NCBI GenBank assembly: GCA_934757255.1
Contig: CAKVLL010000014.1
Coordinates: 1 to 43,923 of the forward strand
Reading direction: 5' to 3'
DNA length: 43,923 nt
Origin: an uncultured Candidatus Melainabacteria bacterium
Lineage (GTDB): Bacteria > Cyanobacteriota > Vampirovibrionia > Gastranaerophilales > Gastranaerophilaceae
Made by a program: the position numbers and the translations under genes. Under the pieces are notes generated by a model that was given only the letters and a program-made list of their open reading frames with translations, ran no database searches and had not been told where the DNA came from. Positions 1-6,932 of this stretch are shown in pieces; positions within the stretch are counted from its first letter, which is position 1; the number at the start of each line of letters is the position of its first letter.

Positions 1-2
1 AG

Positions 3-77
3 TTGACAAAAGAACAACAAGACGATGTTATCTCAAGAACATTCCACGCTTCTTTAGGTAACGGCTGCGGCTGCTAG
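3..77 (+). CDS. 3' end of an unrecognised gene (partial)
   Basis: An open frame enters from the left edge and ends at TAG 75-77. It shows 24 residues ending in SLGNGCGC. The upstream part lies outside the window, so no function can be given. It is followed by a strong intrinsic terminator, as expected for a real gene end. The 28 bases after its stop (79-106) recur exactly at 3664-3691. Confidence 0.5.
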   Translation: MTKEQQDDVISRTFHASLGNGCGC

Positions 78-105
78 ACTAAAGGGTAAAGGTAAGAGAT
101 ATTAA

Positions 106-138
106 AACAAAGACGCGATGCAATATCGCGTCTTTGTT
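106..138. terminator. Bidirectional intrinsic terminator
   Basis: Perfect inverted repeat: arm 106-119 (core AAAGACGCGAT) pairs with 125-138, loop GCAAT, followed on the plus strand by a T-rich tract. It lies between the plus-strand gene end at 77 and the minus-strand stop at 143, so it can serve both. Confidence 0.85.
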
Positions 139-142
139 ATTT

Positions 143-970
143 TTACGAACATAATTTTTCACCCAAGCAATATCCAAGAATACCACCGGTAACACCACCA
201 ACAAAAGTGCCGACAGGACCTGCAAAACTACCAACAGCTGCGCCCATTTTTGCACCTGCTAAGCCGCCTGCAAAAGAGCAAGCCGATTTTGCTATTTGTT
301 TTCCACCTTCCACTGCTCCTTTATCAAAAGCTTTATAGCACTTTCTTGCTTCAAAGAAAATTGCTAGAGGGACTGCGTATCTTGAAGCACCTTTAATCAA
401 TTTTGGTGCAACCTTAGTGTTTGCAATAAATCTGGTATATCTTCCGCCAACCTTTGCCTTTTGAACAGCTCTTCCTGCAACAGTTTTTGTTTTCGCAGTA
501 GCAGTTTGCACCCTTGTTTTTGTTTTCATAGCGGTTGTTTTAACTTGTGTTTTTGTTTCATTAGCTTTTTGTGTGACAAAGCTTTTCACTGCTTTTGCAT
601 TGTGTCTGGCAGTTGCTTTCATATTAGCGTATGCTTGCACAGTTTTAGCTTTTACTTTTGGTACATATTTTTTTACGTCATCATAAACATGAGCACCTAC
701 ATAAGCTGCTCCGAATCCGAGCGCAGTTGTTTTGAACAAATCAGTAGAATCTTTTTTTGATTGAGTTTCCAAGGTATCTAAGCCAACTGTTTGTTCTTGT
801 TGTGGTTGAGGTGCAGAAGCTGTTGTTTTGCCCAAACTTAATTCTTGACCGATTTCAATTTTATTGACATCTTTGATACCGTTTTGTTTTGCCAATTCTG
901 AAACTGATGTTCCATGTGCTTTTGCAATTTTGCTTAATGTGTCACCTGCTTGAACTGTGTAATTTGCCAT
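143..970 (-). CDS. LysM-domain protein with glycine-zipper C-terminus
   Basis: 275 residues. Residues about 3-46 form a LysM domain (YTVQAGDTLSKIAKAHGTS...), which in known families binds peptidoglycan or chitin-like glycans. Residues about 100-165 are a Lys/Thr/Ala-rich, helix-prone stretch with repeated KTK/TAKTKT patterns. The last 50 residues are a glycine zipper (GGLAGAKMGAAVGSFAGPVG) of the kind that inserts in membranes. No classical signal peptide precedes the LysM domain, so export is unclear. AAGGAGA at 978-984 is a good Shine-Dalgarno site that fixes the start. The gene stands alone and shares a bidirectional terminator with the gene to its left. Envelope anchoring is an inference. 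Confidence 0.85.
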   Translation of the reverse strand: MANYTVQAGDTLSKIAKAHGTSVSELAKQNGIKDVNKIEIGQELSLGKTTASAPQPQQEQTVGLDTLETQSKKDSTDLFKTTALGFGAAYVGAHVYDDVKKYVPKVKAKTVQAYANMKATARHNAKAVKSFVTQKANETKTQVKTTAMKTKTRVQTATAKTKTVAGRAVQKAKVGGRYTRFIANTKVAPKLIKGASRYAVPLAIFFEARKCYKAFDKGAVEGGKQIAKSACSFAGGLAGAKMGAAVGSFAGPVGTFVGGVTGGILGYCLGEKLCS

Positions 971-1121
971 TTCTAAATCTCCTTATTTATACTCGTGTTC
1001 TCTTTGTATAAATATAAAGTATTTTTAGATTTAAAAATTGCTCATTTTATGTGATAAAAATTCATAAAATCGCTACATTATGCATTGTGAGCGCATTATG
1101 ACAATTAACATTTCTTAATAA

Positions 1122-1448
1122 TTATTCATTTGCCAAAGCTTTTACGACTTTGTAAATACTTTCGACTTTTTCCCTATCTTCTTTCACTTTGTCTAAATAT
1201 GAGTAAATATCGTTTAGCAAATCTTCTGTTGGTCTTAAGTGACTGGAAATAAAGAAATCTTCAAACGAAATATCCGAAAAACTAAGAATATTTTCGATTG
1301 TTTGCGCAGAAACAAAGCTTTCGCCAATCTCAATACCGGCCAATGTACGAGTTGCGATGTTTAACTTTTCCGCAAATTGTTCTTGCGTAAGCCCTTCTTT
1401 TTGTCTTAATCTTTTAATTTTTAATCCGAGTTCCTTTTTTACATCCAT
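1122..1448 (-). CDS. XRE-family helix-turn-helix regulator
   Basis: 108 residues. Residues about 7-62 match the Cro/CI (XRE) helix-turn-helix pattern: LGLKIKRLRQKEGLTQEQFA, then LNIATRTLAGIEIG as recognition helix. The C-terminal 45 residues are charged and probably helical, perhaps for dimerisation. No clear Shine-Dalgarno site precedes the ATG. An AT-rich TATATT sits just upstream, so a short or absent leader is possible. No operon partner is visible. It borders the repeat-rich region from 1500 on, so it could be an orphaned antitoxin or phage-type regulator; the target is unknown. Confidence 0.85.
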   Translation of the reverse strand: MDVKKELGLKIKRLRQKEGLTQEQFAEKLNIATRTLAGIEIGESFVSAQTIENILSFSDISFEDFFISSHLRPTEDLLNDIYSYLDKVKEDREKVESIYKVVKALANE

Positions 1449-1530
1449 AATATAATTTTATGGAATGTTTATAAAAATAAAAATGACCTAATGTAGCATA
1501 ATTATTTGTTATATTGCACTATTAACACAA

Positions 1531-1709
1531 GATACGTAGGGTGGGTAAAGCTTCATTAGACTAGTAGGTATAATTAAAGCTTTGTATTGCGTACCCACCG
1601 AATTAAAAAGATGTGTAGGTCGTGTTGGACAATTTTCATCCAATACAACAATAAAATTGCAAAATTTTTTGTCGTGTTCAATGAAAATGTTGAACACGAC
1701 CTACAACTA
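1531..1709. repeat. Composite palindromic repeat, copy 1
   Basis: Two joined palindromic modules. Module 1 has GTAGGGTGGGTAAAGCTT pairing with AAAGCTTT...TACCCACC. Module 2 runs from TGTAGGTCGTGTTGGA to TTGAACACGACCTACA and contains two GTCGTGTT hairpins inside terminal inverted repeats. The same composite recurs at 3851-4024; module 2 alone recurs at 3571-3662 and, changed, at 42218-42298. This copy has decayed in one stem arm (TCCAATACAAC). Confidence 0.85.
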
Positions 1710-2189
1710 ATTAATCAATTACAATCTCAAACGAGTGCAACTCCGGCTACTCTCGAAAAAGCAGCTACAAACAGTAGAAAAATCACAGGACAAGGTGTTA
1801 GTGGCAGTTATCAATTATCTGATGACGACAAAGGTGGCTATGAGTTGACTATGAATTTGAATGTAGTCGGTTATAAAAATCAGGCAGTGAATGCATTCAA
1901 GAACGGTTTAGTTGATGACTTTGGCATATTTAAAATAAAACCTGATAAAAATAAGCAATATAATTTTAGAGGTGTTAAAGCTGGCACAGCAAACGTATTA
2001 CAAGCAGTTGTTAACAATAAAGCTCAACAAGTTGCAATGCAAACAGCGATTTATAAAGATTTGCAAGAAAGAAAAGCAAGTGGTGAAACGCTGAGTTCGG
2101 GTGAACTTAAATTTATACAAGATTATAACAAATTACTTAACCAAAGTGGTTTAAAAATCAATGAGCAAGGTGATTTAGAAAATATTTAA
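1587..2189 (+). CDS. Hypothetical protein, 5' end replaced by a repeat (probable fragment)
   Basis: The open frame can begin at TTG 1587 or ATG 1611, but all of 1587 to about 1709 is the palindromic repeat, so the first ~40 residues are repeat-derived and lack a convincing Shine-Dalgarno site. Unique protein-like sequence starts near residue 41 (LINQLQSQTSATPATLEKAA) and continues to the TAA at 2189. It includes a Gly/Asp-rich central part (GVSGSYQLSDDDKGGYELTM) and a Lys/Gln-rich helical C-terminus. No family is recognised. The simplest reading is a gene whose 5' half was lost when the repeat inserted; a domesticated repeat-born start cannot be excluded. Confidence 0.4.
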   Translation: MRTHRIKKMCRSCWTIFIQYNNKIAKFFVVFNENVEHDLQLINQLQSQTSATPATLEKAATNSRKITGQGVSGSYQLSDDDKGGYELTMNLNVVGYKNQAVNAFKNGLVDDFGIFKIKPDKNKQYNFRGVKAGTANVLQAVVNNKAQQVAMQTAIYKDLQERKASGETLSSGELKFIQDYNKLLNQSGLKINEQGDLENI

Positions 2190-2211
2190 TACAACCCAAA
2201 TTCGTATAATA

Positions 2212-2250
2212 GTTGGTCGTGTTGGATGACAATTGTCCAACACGACCAAC
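2212..2250. repeat. GTCGTGTT palindrome, reverse orientation
   Basis: Perfect 15-bp inverted repeat: GTTGGTCGTGTTGGA (2212-2226) and TCCAACACGACCAAC (2236-2250). The loop TGACAATTG is the reverse complement of the loop in the 3571 and 42218 copies, so this copy is inverted. It lies 22 bases after the stop of the preceding gene. Confidence 0.85.
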
Positions 2251-2386
2251 TTCATTTAATAGGGAGAACATAGAATGTAGAGTGGGGAAAACGTTAGTGT
2301 CCTCGTAGAATTTTGAAAGTAACAAATTGTAAAAAATTGACAATTTTTCAAATTTTCATGTCTTTATATAATTAAGAAGGTAGTAA

Positions 2387-3271
2387 ATGGACGCAATTAA
2401 TTCAAATTACGAAACGCAACAATATTCATCTCTTAAAAATGGCATAATAGGTACATTGGGTGTTGCTGCGGGCTGGGAAGGACAAACTTTTATTACTCAA
2501 AAAGCTAAATATCCTTTAAAAAAATATGTTAAAAAAAATATAAAGAATATTCAAGGAGGTGGATATTTAGATTATGTTGAAAAAGCAATTAAACAAAACC
2601 ATCTACAAAATGATATAAAAGTTATAAACTTAACTTCTAAAAATGCAAAAAATGTTAAAAAGCAATTAAAAGTAGATTTAAAATCACATAAAGGTGTAGC
2701 AAAATTTATATTACATCTTTTACGTGTTCCTTGTAATAATGATTCTTTTGACGCAACAGTAAAAGGTAAGAATGCTTTTTTCTCTCCTCGAGATAATGCA
2801 GTTGTTTGTAATTTTGATAAATTAGGAGCGCCAATATTTCATGAACTTCAACATAAATTAAATAGTCAATCTTCGAATCTATTAATAAAAACTCTTGCAA
2901 AAATTAGAAATCCACTTGCTGTTTTTGGGTCTCTTTCAATTTCTGCCTGCGCTATTTTTACTGATAAAAAAGAAAAAGGTGAAAAAACAAATATATATGA
3001 TAATATTAAAAATCATTGTGGATTATTAACTGCCTGTTCATTTTTACCTTTAACAATAGAAGAATGCATTGCAAATGTAAAAGGAACAAAAATTGCTGAA
3101 AAAGCCGGTGTGAAAGGAGAAGCATTAAAGAGAGTTAAAAATGCTCATAAATTGTCAATAATCAGTTATGTTAGTAGTATGTTTATAGTAGGTTTTGGTG
3201 CTTGGGCTGGCAATAAAATAAGAGATGAAATTTGTAAAATGAAAATAAAACAAAAGGGAGCTCGTGAATAA
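2387..3271 (+). CDS. HExxH membrane-associated metallopeptidase-like protein
   Basis: 294 residues. The zincin motif HELQH lies at residues 152-156 (IFHELQHKL). A possible third zinc ligand is E225 or E226 in TIEECIAN, about 70 residues further on. Hydrophobic stretches at about 176-193, 211-222 and 256-276 suggest a membrane protein. AAGAAGG precedes the ATG at good spacing. The family is not recognised, and catalysis is inferred only from the motif and hydrophobic context. It lies in the repeat-rich accessory patch. A second, unrelated-looking HExxH protein is encoded at 42312-43316. Confidence 0.65.
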   Translation: MDAINSNYETQQYSSLKNGIIGTLGVAAGWEGQTFITQKAKYPLKKYVKKNIKNIQGGGYLDYVEKAIKQNHLQNDIKVINLTSKNAKNVKKQLKVDLKSHKGVAKFILHLLRVPCNNDSFDATVKGKNAFFSPRDNAVVCNFDKLGAPIFHELQHKLNSQSSNLLIKTLAKIRNPLAVFGSLSISACAIFTDKKEKGEKTNIYDNIKNHCGLLTACSFLPLTIEECIANVKGTKIAEKAGVKGEALKRVKNAHKLSIISYVSSMFIVGFGAWAGNKIRDEICKMKIKQKGARE

Positions 3272-3282
3272 AAAGTTCGTAA

Positions 3283-3313
3283 GTTGTGTTCAACGTTTTT
3301 GATCGAACACGAC
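3283..3313. repeat. Degenerate GTCGTGTT-type hairpin
   Basis: GTTGTGTTC (3283-3291) pairs with GAACACGAC (3305-3313) with one G-U pair. It follows the stop of the HExxH gene by 11 bases. It could act as a weak transcript end, but no T-run follows. Confidence 0.6.
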
Positions 3314-3355
3314 TAATATTAAAAATATTATTATATAGAATCAAATTTTATAAAC

Positions 3356-3559
3356 TTATAACAAATTGCAAATCTCTTGATAATTAGATAAAACTCTTAA
3401 GATGCAGATAGCTTCTTTTTCTACATTATAAACTATTAAGTAATTTTGTTTAACTTGGAGAAAACGAACATTTTTATAGGTAAAGTCTTTTCTAATGCAC
3501 CCTATATGAGGAAATGAACAAATGTTATCAAATTAAGTATAAAAAATTTTTAACAAATC
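3356..3559 (-). pseudogene. RelE/ParE-family toxin remnant
   Basis: Read on the minus strand, the frame ending at TAA 3358-3356 encodes FPHIGCIRKDFTYKNVRFLQ then VKQNYLIVYNVEKEAICILR and VLSNYQE. This is the C-terminal half of a RelE/ParE toxin: a P-x-x-G...R step, the VRFLxVxxYxIxY strand pair and the IxILRVL strand. An in-frame TAA near 3531 breaks the frame, with toxin-like LDLLKIFYT upstream of it. The N-terminal part is missing, and the palindromic repeat at 3571 sits where it should be. No antitoxin gene is visible. This is a dead toxin-antitoxin remnant. Confidence 0.7.
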
Positions 3560-3570
3560 TAATGCAGATG

Positions 3571-3662
3571 TGTAGGTCGTGTTGGACTATTGTCATCCAA
3601 CACGACAATAACATTATAAAATTTTTTGTCGTGTTCAATGAAAATGTTGAACACGACCTACA
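3571..3662. repeat. GTCGTGTT palindromic element (module 2 alone)
   Basis: Bounded by TGTAGGTCGTGTT and AACACGACCTACA as terminal inverted repeats. Inside are two hairpins: GTCGTGTTGGA/TCCAACACGAC and GTCGTGTTCA/TGAACACGAC. No open reading frame is present, so it is MITE- or REP-like. It abuts the truncated toxin remnant. Confidence 0.85.
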
Positions 3663-3663
3663 G

Positions 3664-3691
3664 CTAAAGGGTAAAGGTAAGAGATATTAAA
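3664..3691. repeat. Exact 28-bp copy of the post-stop sequence at 79-106
   Basis: CTAAAGGGTAAAGGTAAGAG and the following 8 bases are identical at 79-106 and 3664-3691. In both places an intrinsic terminator with a CGCGAT stem follows. This suggests a duplicated gene tail or a terminator carried along by recombination. Confidence 0.85.
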
Positions 3692-3694
3692 CAG

Positions 3695-3724
3695 AGGCGC
3701 GATATTTTATATCGCGCCTTTTTA
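3695..3724 (+). terminator. Intrinsic terminator, sister of 106-138
   Basis: AGGCGCGATAT (3695-3705) pairs with ATATCGCGCCT (3709-3719), followed by T5. No intact gene precedes it, so it appears to be a relic carried with the 28-bp repeat. The rest of 3272-4102 holds repeats, the toxin remnant and AT-rich sequence; no intact gene is seen. Confidence 0.75.
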
Positions 3725-3728
3725 AATC

Positions 3729-3778
3729 GAAAATGGAAAATTGAAAATTGAAAATTATTTTAAATAATTTTCAATTGA
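3729..3778. repeat. Short AT-rich tandem/hairpin repeat
   Basis: The unit GAAAATT is repeated in tandem (GGAAAATTGAAAATTGAAAA) and then folds back through TTGAAAATTATT and AATAATTTTCAA. No coding potential is seen. Confidence 0.55.
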
Positions 3779-3784
3779 AAGATG

Positions 3785-3833
3785 TGTAGTATCCACCAAA
3801 TTAAAAAGGTGGGAATCGCTCACGCTTTTCCCA
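3785..3833. repeat. GTGTAGT/ACTACG palindromic element
   Basis: GTGTAGTATCCACC and GGTGGGAA...TTCCCACACTAC form nested inverted repeats around an AATTAAAAA centre. It resembles module 1 of the composite repeat but in a rearranged order. Non-coding. Confidence 0.5.
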
Positions 3834-3850
3834 CACTACGTTCTGTTTAA

Positions 3851-4024
3851 GATGTGTAGGGTGGGTAAAGCTTCATTAGACTAGTAGGTATAATTAAAGC
3901 TTTGTATTGTGTACCCACCGAATTAAAAAAATGTGTAGGTCGTGTTGGACAATTTTCATCCAACACGACAATAACATTGTAAAATTATTGTCGTGTTCAA
4001 TGAAAATGTTGAACACGACCTACA
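3851..4024. repeat. Composite palindromic repeat, copy 2
   Basis: Near-identical to 1531-1709 over the full length. Here the GTCGTGTTGGA/TCCAACACGAC arms pair perfectly and the element again ends in AACACGACCTACA. Module 2 spans 3934-4024. It ends about 80 bases before the next gene. Confidence 0.9.
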
Positions 4025-4102
4025 ACTACAACTATTTTTTCACATCTAGAAAAATTCCGAAAATACGTTATAATTAAAATAGCAATTTGAAAGGATTCAA
4101 AT

Positions 4103-5083
4103 ATGGCAGAAATCGGATATTTTAATTATTACAATGACCCCCACAGATATTCACCTGACACTGTGCAAGACCGTTATCAACAAAGCGTTGAGAGGTGGAA
4201 TTCTGATGAACTAAAATCAAAATCAGAAGACAATAACCCATATTCCGAATTAAACCTTTCAAGACGAGCATTGGATGAAAAACTTGCAGATTGGGCGAGC
4301 TCTGTCCGCAAACAATGCAAAACACAAAGTGAAGTCCATAACTATTTAAGCAAAAAGTATTTTGGAACCGATGATTTTGCTTATACAAAACGTTGGGATG
4401 AGCCAGAAAAATATGCAATGTACAAAAACGATTATAATGCCGTATGTTTTGGCACGATTGGCTGTGGAAACTTGGATGACCCAAGATTAAATTATACGGC
4501 TGATGACTGGGATACTTATGAGGCAAAACAAGCAAGCGCAAAGCACAATTCAATAAGTCTAAACATGGCAAATCTTCTTAAAAATAACGGAATTGAGCTA
4601 GAGGATACTAACCAATTGCTTATTTCTTTCAATCCTTATTCTTTCAATACGACTATTTCAGGTTTGGATGACAAAAATTTACTATCTCAAATCTCTTCAT
4701 TATTAAACAGCAAAAATAATTCAAAAAATTTAATGTATTATGCGATGAACGCTAGTTCTAATTTGAATACAGATGCTGTTAATAAATTTAGAGCTTATCA
4801 ACAAGTTAAAGAGTTTACCGGTTTAGATTTAGCATCACTAACATTAAACAATGGGAAATTTTACACTTCGGACGGTCAAAATCTGGATTATTTATTAAAA
4901 CAAGGCATTGAAAATAGCACTGTCGGTATTGATTTTAAAGGAGCAGCCTATGATTATGCAAAAAGTTTAATTGACAAGGTCGCAGAAAAAGGTTGGAACT
5001 CAATACCAGACTTAGCTCTTTTTATAGGCTATTCAAACAAAGATGGATTTTACTTGACTGGAAATAACACGTGGGAAGTGTAA
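4103..5083 (+). CDS. Hypothetical protein, DUF4885-like
   Basis: 326 residues, no signal peptide or membrane segment. The central stretch at residues ~155-205 (NGIELEDTNQLLISFNPYSF, then SGLDDKNLLSQISSLLN and NSKNLMYYAM) resembles my memory of the DUF4885 family: a 'Gly-Ile-x-Leu ... Pro-Tyr ... Ser-Gly ... Asn-Ser-Lys-Asn-Leu' pattern. That match is from memory and not verified. The N-terminus is Tyr/Asp/Asn-rich (YFNYYNDPHRYSPDTVQDRY). GAAAGGA precedes the ATG at about 9 bases. Repeats flank it on both sides and a gene remnant follows. The function is unknown. Confidence 0.7.
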   Translation: MAEIGYFNYYNDPHRYSPDTVQDRYQQSVERWNSDELKSKSEDNNPYSELNLSRRALDEKLADWASSVRKQCKTQSEVHNYLSKKYFGTDDFAYTKRWDEPEKYAMYKNDYNAVCFGTIGCGNLDDPRLNYTADDWDTYEAKQASAKHNSISLNMANLLKNNGIELEDTNQLLISFNPYSFNTTISGLDDKNLLSQISSLLNSKNNSKNLMYYAMNASSNLNTDAVNKFRAYQQVKEFTGLDLASLTLNNGKFYTSDGQNLDYLLKQGIENSTVGIDFKGAAYDYAKSLIDKVAEKGWNSIPDLALFIGYSNKDGFYLTGNNTWEV

Positions 5084-5098
5084 GAAAATTACAAGCGT

Positions 5099-5132
5099 GT
5101 AGGTCGTGTTCAACATTTTCATTGAACACGAC
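5099..5132. repeat. GTCGTGTTCAA hairpin
   Basis: GTCGTGTTCAA (5103-5113) pairs with TTGAACACGAC (5122-5132) after a GTGTAG lead-in. It is the second half-hairpin of module 2 standing alone, 15 bases after the preceding stop. Confidence 0.75.
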
Positions 5133-5171
5133 ATTGAACTTCAATTTCTATATCCAATCCCTGATTTGTAA

Positions 5172-5267
5172 CCGGAAATTGAATACAAAAATGGTAAAGA
5201 CGGTTCTATCCATTTTAATCCTGATAATACTGCGACGGTTGCCATGTCATCTGAAAAAATAAATTAA
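5172..5267 (+). pseudogene. Short gene remnant
   Basis: Between the hairpin and lipA, a frame just after an in-frame TAA reads PEIEYKNGKDGSIHFNPDNT and then ATVAMSSEKIN before TAA 5265-5267. Composition and codon use look protein-like but there is no start. It is probably the C-terminus of a gene lost to repeat-mediated deletion. The family is not recognised. Confidence 0.35.
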
Positions 5268-5320
5268 TTTGCAGATGTTTTTATTTTAGAGTATTATGAT
5301 AAAAATGTTAAAGGGGAAAA

Positions 5321-6241
5321 ATGCCTAGATTACCAGAATATTTAAAACGTCCAATTATTGATACAGAAAAAACAAAGACCGTTAGAAGAATTCTTAAAAC
5401 AAAGTGTTTAAATACTGTTTGTGAAGGTGCGCGTTGTCCGAATAAAAGCGAATGTTATTCTAACAATACTGCGACTTTTTTAATAATGGGAAACAACTGT
5501 ACTCGGAATTGTCGTTATTGTAATATTTCGACTGCTAAACCGGAGGCATTGGACTTAGAGGAGCCAAAACATATTGCAGAAGCTGTGCAAGAACTTGGGC
5601 TTAAATATGCTGTTATAACGTCCGTTACACGAGATGATTTACCTGATGGCGGAGCGGAACATTTTAAAAATTGTATAGAAGAAATTAGAAAAGTTTGTAG
5701 TGCAAAAATTGAGATTTTAACTCCGGATTTTAAACCAAGAGAACTTGCACCAAATTGCAATACTGATTGGAGTCGTTTTTCTCATGCGCCATTGGATAGA
5801 ATACTTGAAGCTAAACCGGAAGTTTTTAACCATAATATTGAAACTGTGAAAGCGCTGTTTCCTATAGCGCGACCACAAGGAAATTATGATTGGTCTTTGG
5901 AGGTTTTAAGGTATATTAAATCTAATTCTAATATTGTAACTAAATCCGGATTAATGGTCGGATTAGGTGAAACGAAAGAACAGATAGAAGAAACATTGAA
6001 CGATTTGAAAGAAGTGGCGGTTGATATTCTTACAATCGGGCAATATATTCAACCTTCAAAGCAACATTTAGACGTTGTAAAATTTTATACATTAGAAGAA
6101 TTTGAAAAACTAAAAGATTTGGCGCGTAAAGTTGGATTTAAAAATTATCAAATAGGGCCACTTGTTAGAAGTTCATATCATGCAATGAATTGTTTTAATG
6201 AAAGGACTTTGGATAGTAGAGGAAGTAGTTGTCATGTCTAG
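5321..6241 (+). CDS. lipA: Lipoyl synthase LipA
   Basis: 306 residues, the usual LipA length. This radical-SAM enzyme inserts two sulfurs into octanoyl groups on lipoyl domains. The auxiliary cluster motif C-x4-C-x5-C is at C34, C39 and C45 (CEGARCPNKSEC). The radical-SAM motif C-x3-C-x2-C is at C60, C64 and C67 (CTRNCRYC). The conserved RSSY, whose serine ligates the auxiliary cluster, is at 283-286. About 20 residues after RSSY form a Ser/Cys-containing tail. The SD is AAAGGGG before ATG 5321. No lipB or lplA is adjacent. The downstream phosphatase overlaps its end by 8 bases. Confidence 0.96.
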   Translation: MPRLPEYLKRPIIDTEKTKTVRRILKTKCLNTVCEGARCPNKSECYSNNTATFLIMGNNCTRNCRYCNISTAKPEALDLEEPKHIAEAVQELGLKYAVITSVTRDDLPDGGAEHFKNCIEEIRKVCSAKIEILTPDFKPRELAPNCNTDWSRFSHAPLDRILEAKPEVFNHNIETVKALFPIARPQGNYDWSLEVLRYIKSNSNIVTKSGLMVGLGETKEQIEETLNDLKEVAVDILTIGQYIQPSKQHLDVVKFYTLEEFEKLKDLARKVGFKNYQIGPLVRSSYHAMNCFNERTLDSRGSSCHV

Positions 6242-6863
6242 ATATATCGCAATTACGGATATTCATGGTGAATTAAGAAAACTAGAAAGTGTTCTTAGCC
6301 AGATAGAAACTCGCCCTGATGATATATTTGTTTTTATGGGCGATTATATTGATAGAGGTCCTGATTCAAAAGGAGTTGTTGATAGAGTTTTGGAAGTTTC
6401 TAAAACTAATAAATGTATTTATTTAATGGGCTCTCATGAATATGCGCTTTTGCATGCAAAAACTGATGATTACTATCAATTTTTATTCGATAATTATGGC
6501 GGACCGGCGACTGTTAGAAGTTATGGTAGTTTTGAAAATATATTTAAGGTTCATGGAAGTTTTTATCAGAATTTGAGATTTTATTATTTAACAGAAAAAT
6601 ATCTTTTTGTTCATGCTGGAATAAATCCGGATTATTCATTGGAAGAACAAGATGAAGTTGATTTGGTTTATATTAGAAGTAAATTTATTTATTCTAAGCA
6701 TAATTTACGGCAAAAAATTATTTTTGGTCATACGGAATTTGATGAGCCATATATTGATGAAGATAAAATTTGTATTGATTTAGGGTGCGGAAAATATCCA
6801 AATGCCCATCTTTGCGCGCTTATTCTAGATGAAAATGGTGAAGAAAAATTTATATATTCTTGA
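6234..6863 (+). CDS. PPP-type serine/threonine protein phosphatase (calcineurin-like)
   Basis: 209 residues from ATG 6234, chosen because AGAGGAAG lies at 6218-6225 and the encoded protein then starts at the conserved SRYIAITDIHG. An upstream ATG at 6198 would overlap lipA by 44 bases. Metal-site motifs are D9-x-H11 (DIHG), GDYIDRG (36-42), GSHE (66-69), VHAGI and FGHTEF. The canonical third motif is GNHE; here the metal-binding Asn is Ser67, an unusual change in the active site. The set matches bacterial PrpA/ApaH-like phosphatases. The substrate is unknown. It is translationally coupled to lipA by an 8-base overlap. Confidence 0.88.
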   Translation: MSRYIAITDIHGELRKLESVLSQIETRPDDIFVFMGDYIDRGPDSKGVVDRVLEVSKTNKCIYLMGSHEYALLHAKTDDYYQFLFDNYGGPATVRSYGSFENIFKVHGSFYQNLRFYYLTEKYLFVHAGINPDYSLEEQDEVDLVYIRSKFIYSKHNLRQKIIFGHTEFDEPYIDEDKICIDLGCGKYPNAHLCALILDENGEEKFIYS

Positions 6864-6932
6864 AAATTATATAACTTGTCTATTGGCAAACAAAAAAAAT
6901 AATGGTATCATTAGGCGGTAGGGATAAAATGA

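Noticed and set aside
461..760. Cys/Phe-rich plus-strand open frame opposite the LysM gene.
   Set aside because: The composition mirrors the Lys/Ala-rich codons of the opposite strand; a shadow frame.
3571..4024. Array of palindromes considered as a CRISPR.
   Set aside because: Repeats are long, variable in spacing and composite, with no regular spacers and no cas genes.
5071..5262. 63-codon open frame after the 4103 gene.
   Set aside because: It runs through the GTCGTGTT hairpin in a frame different from the protein-like remnant; no SD and no family.
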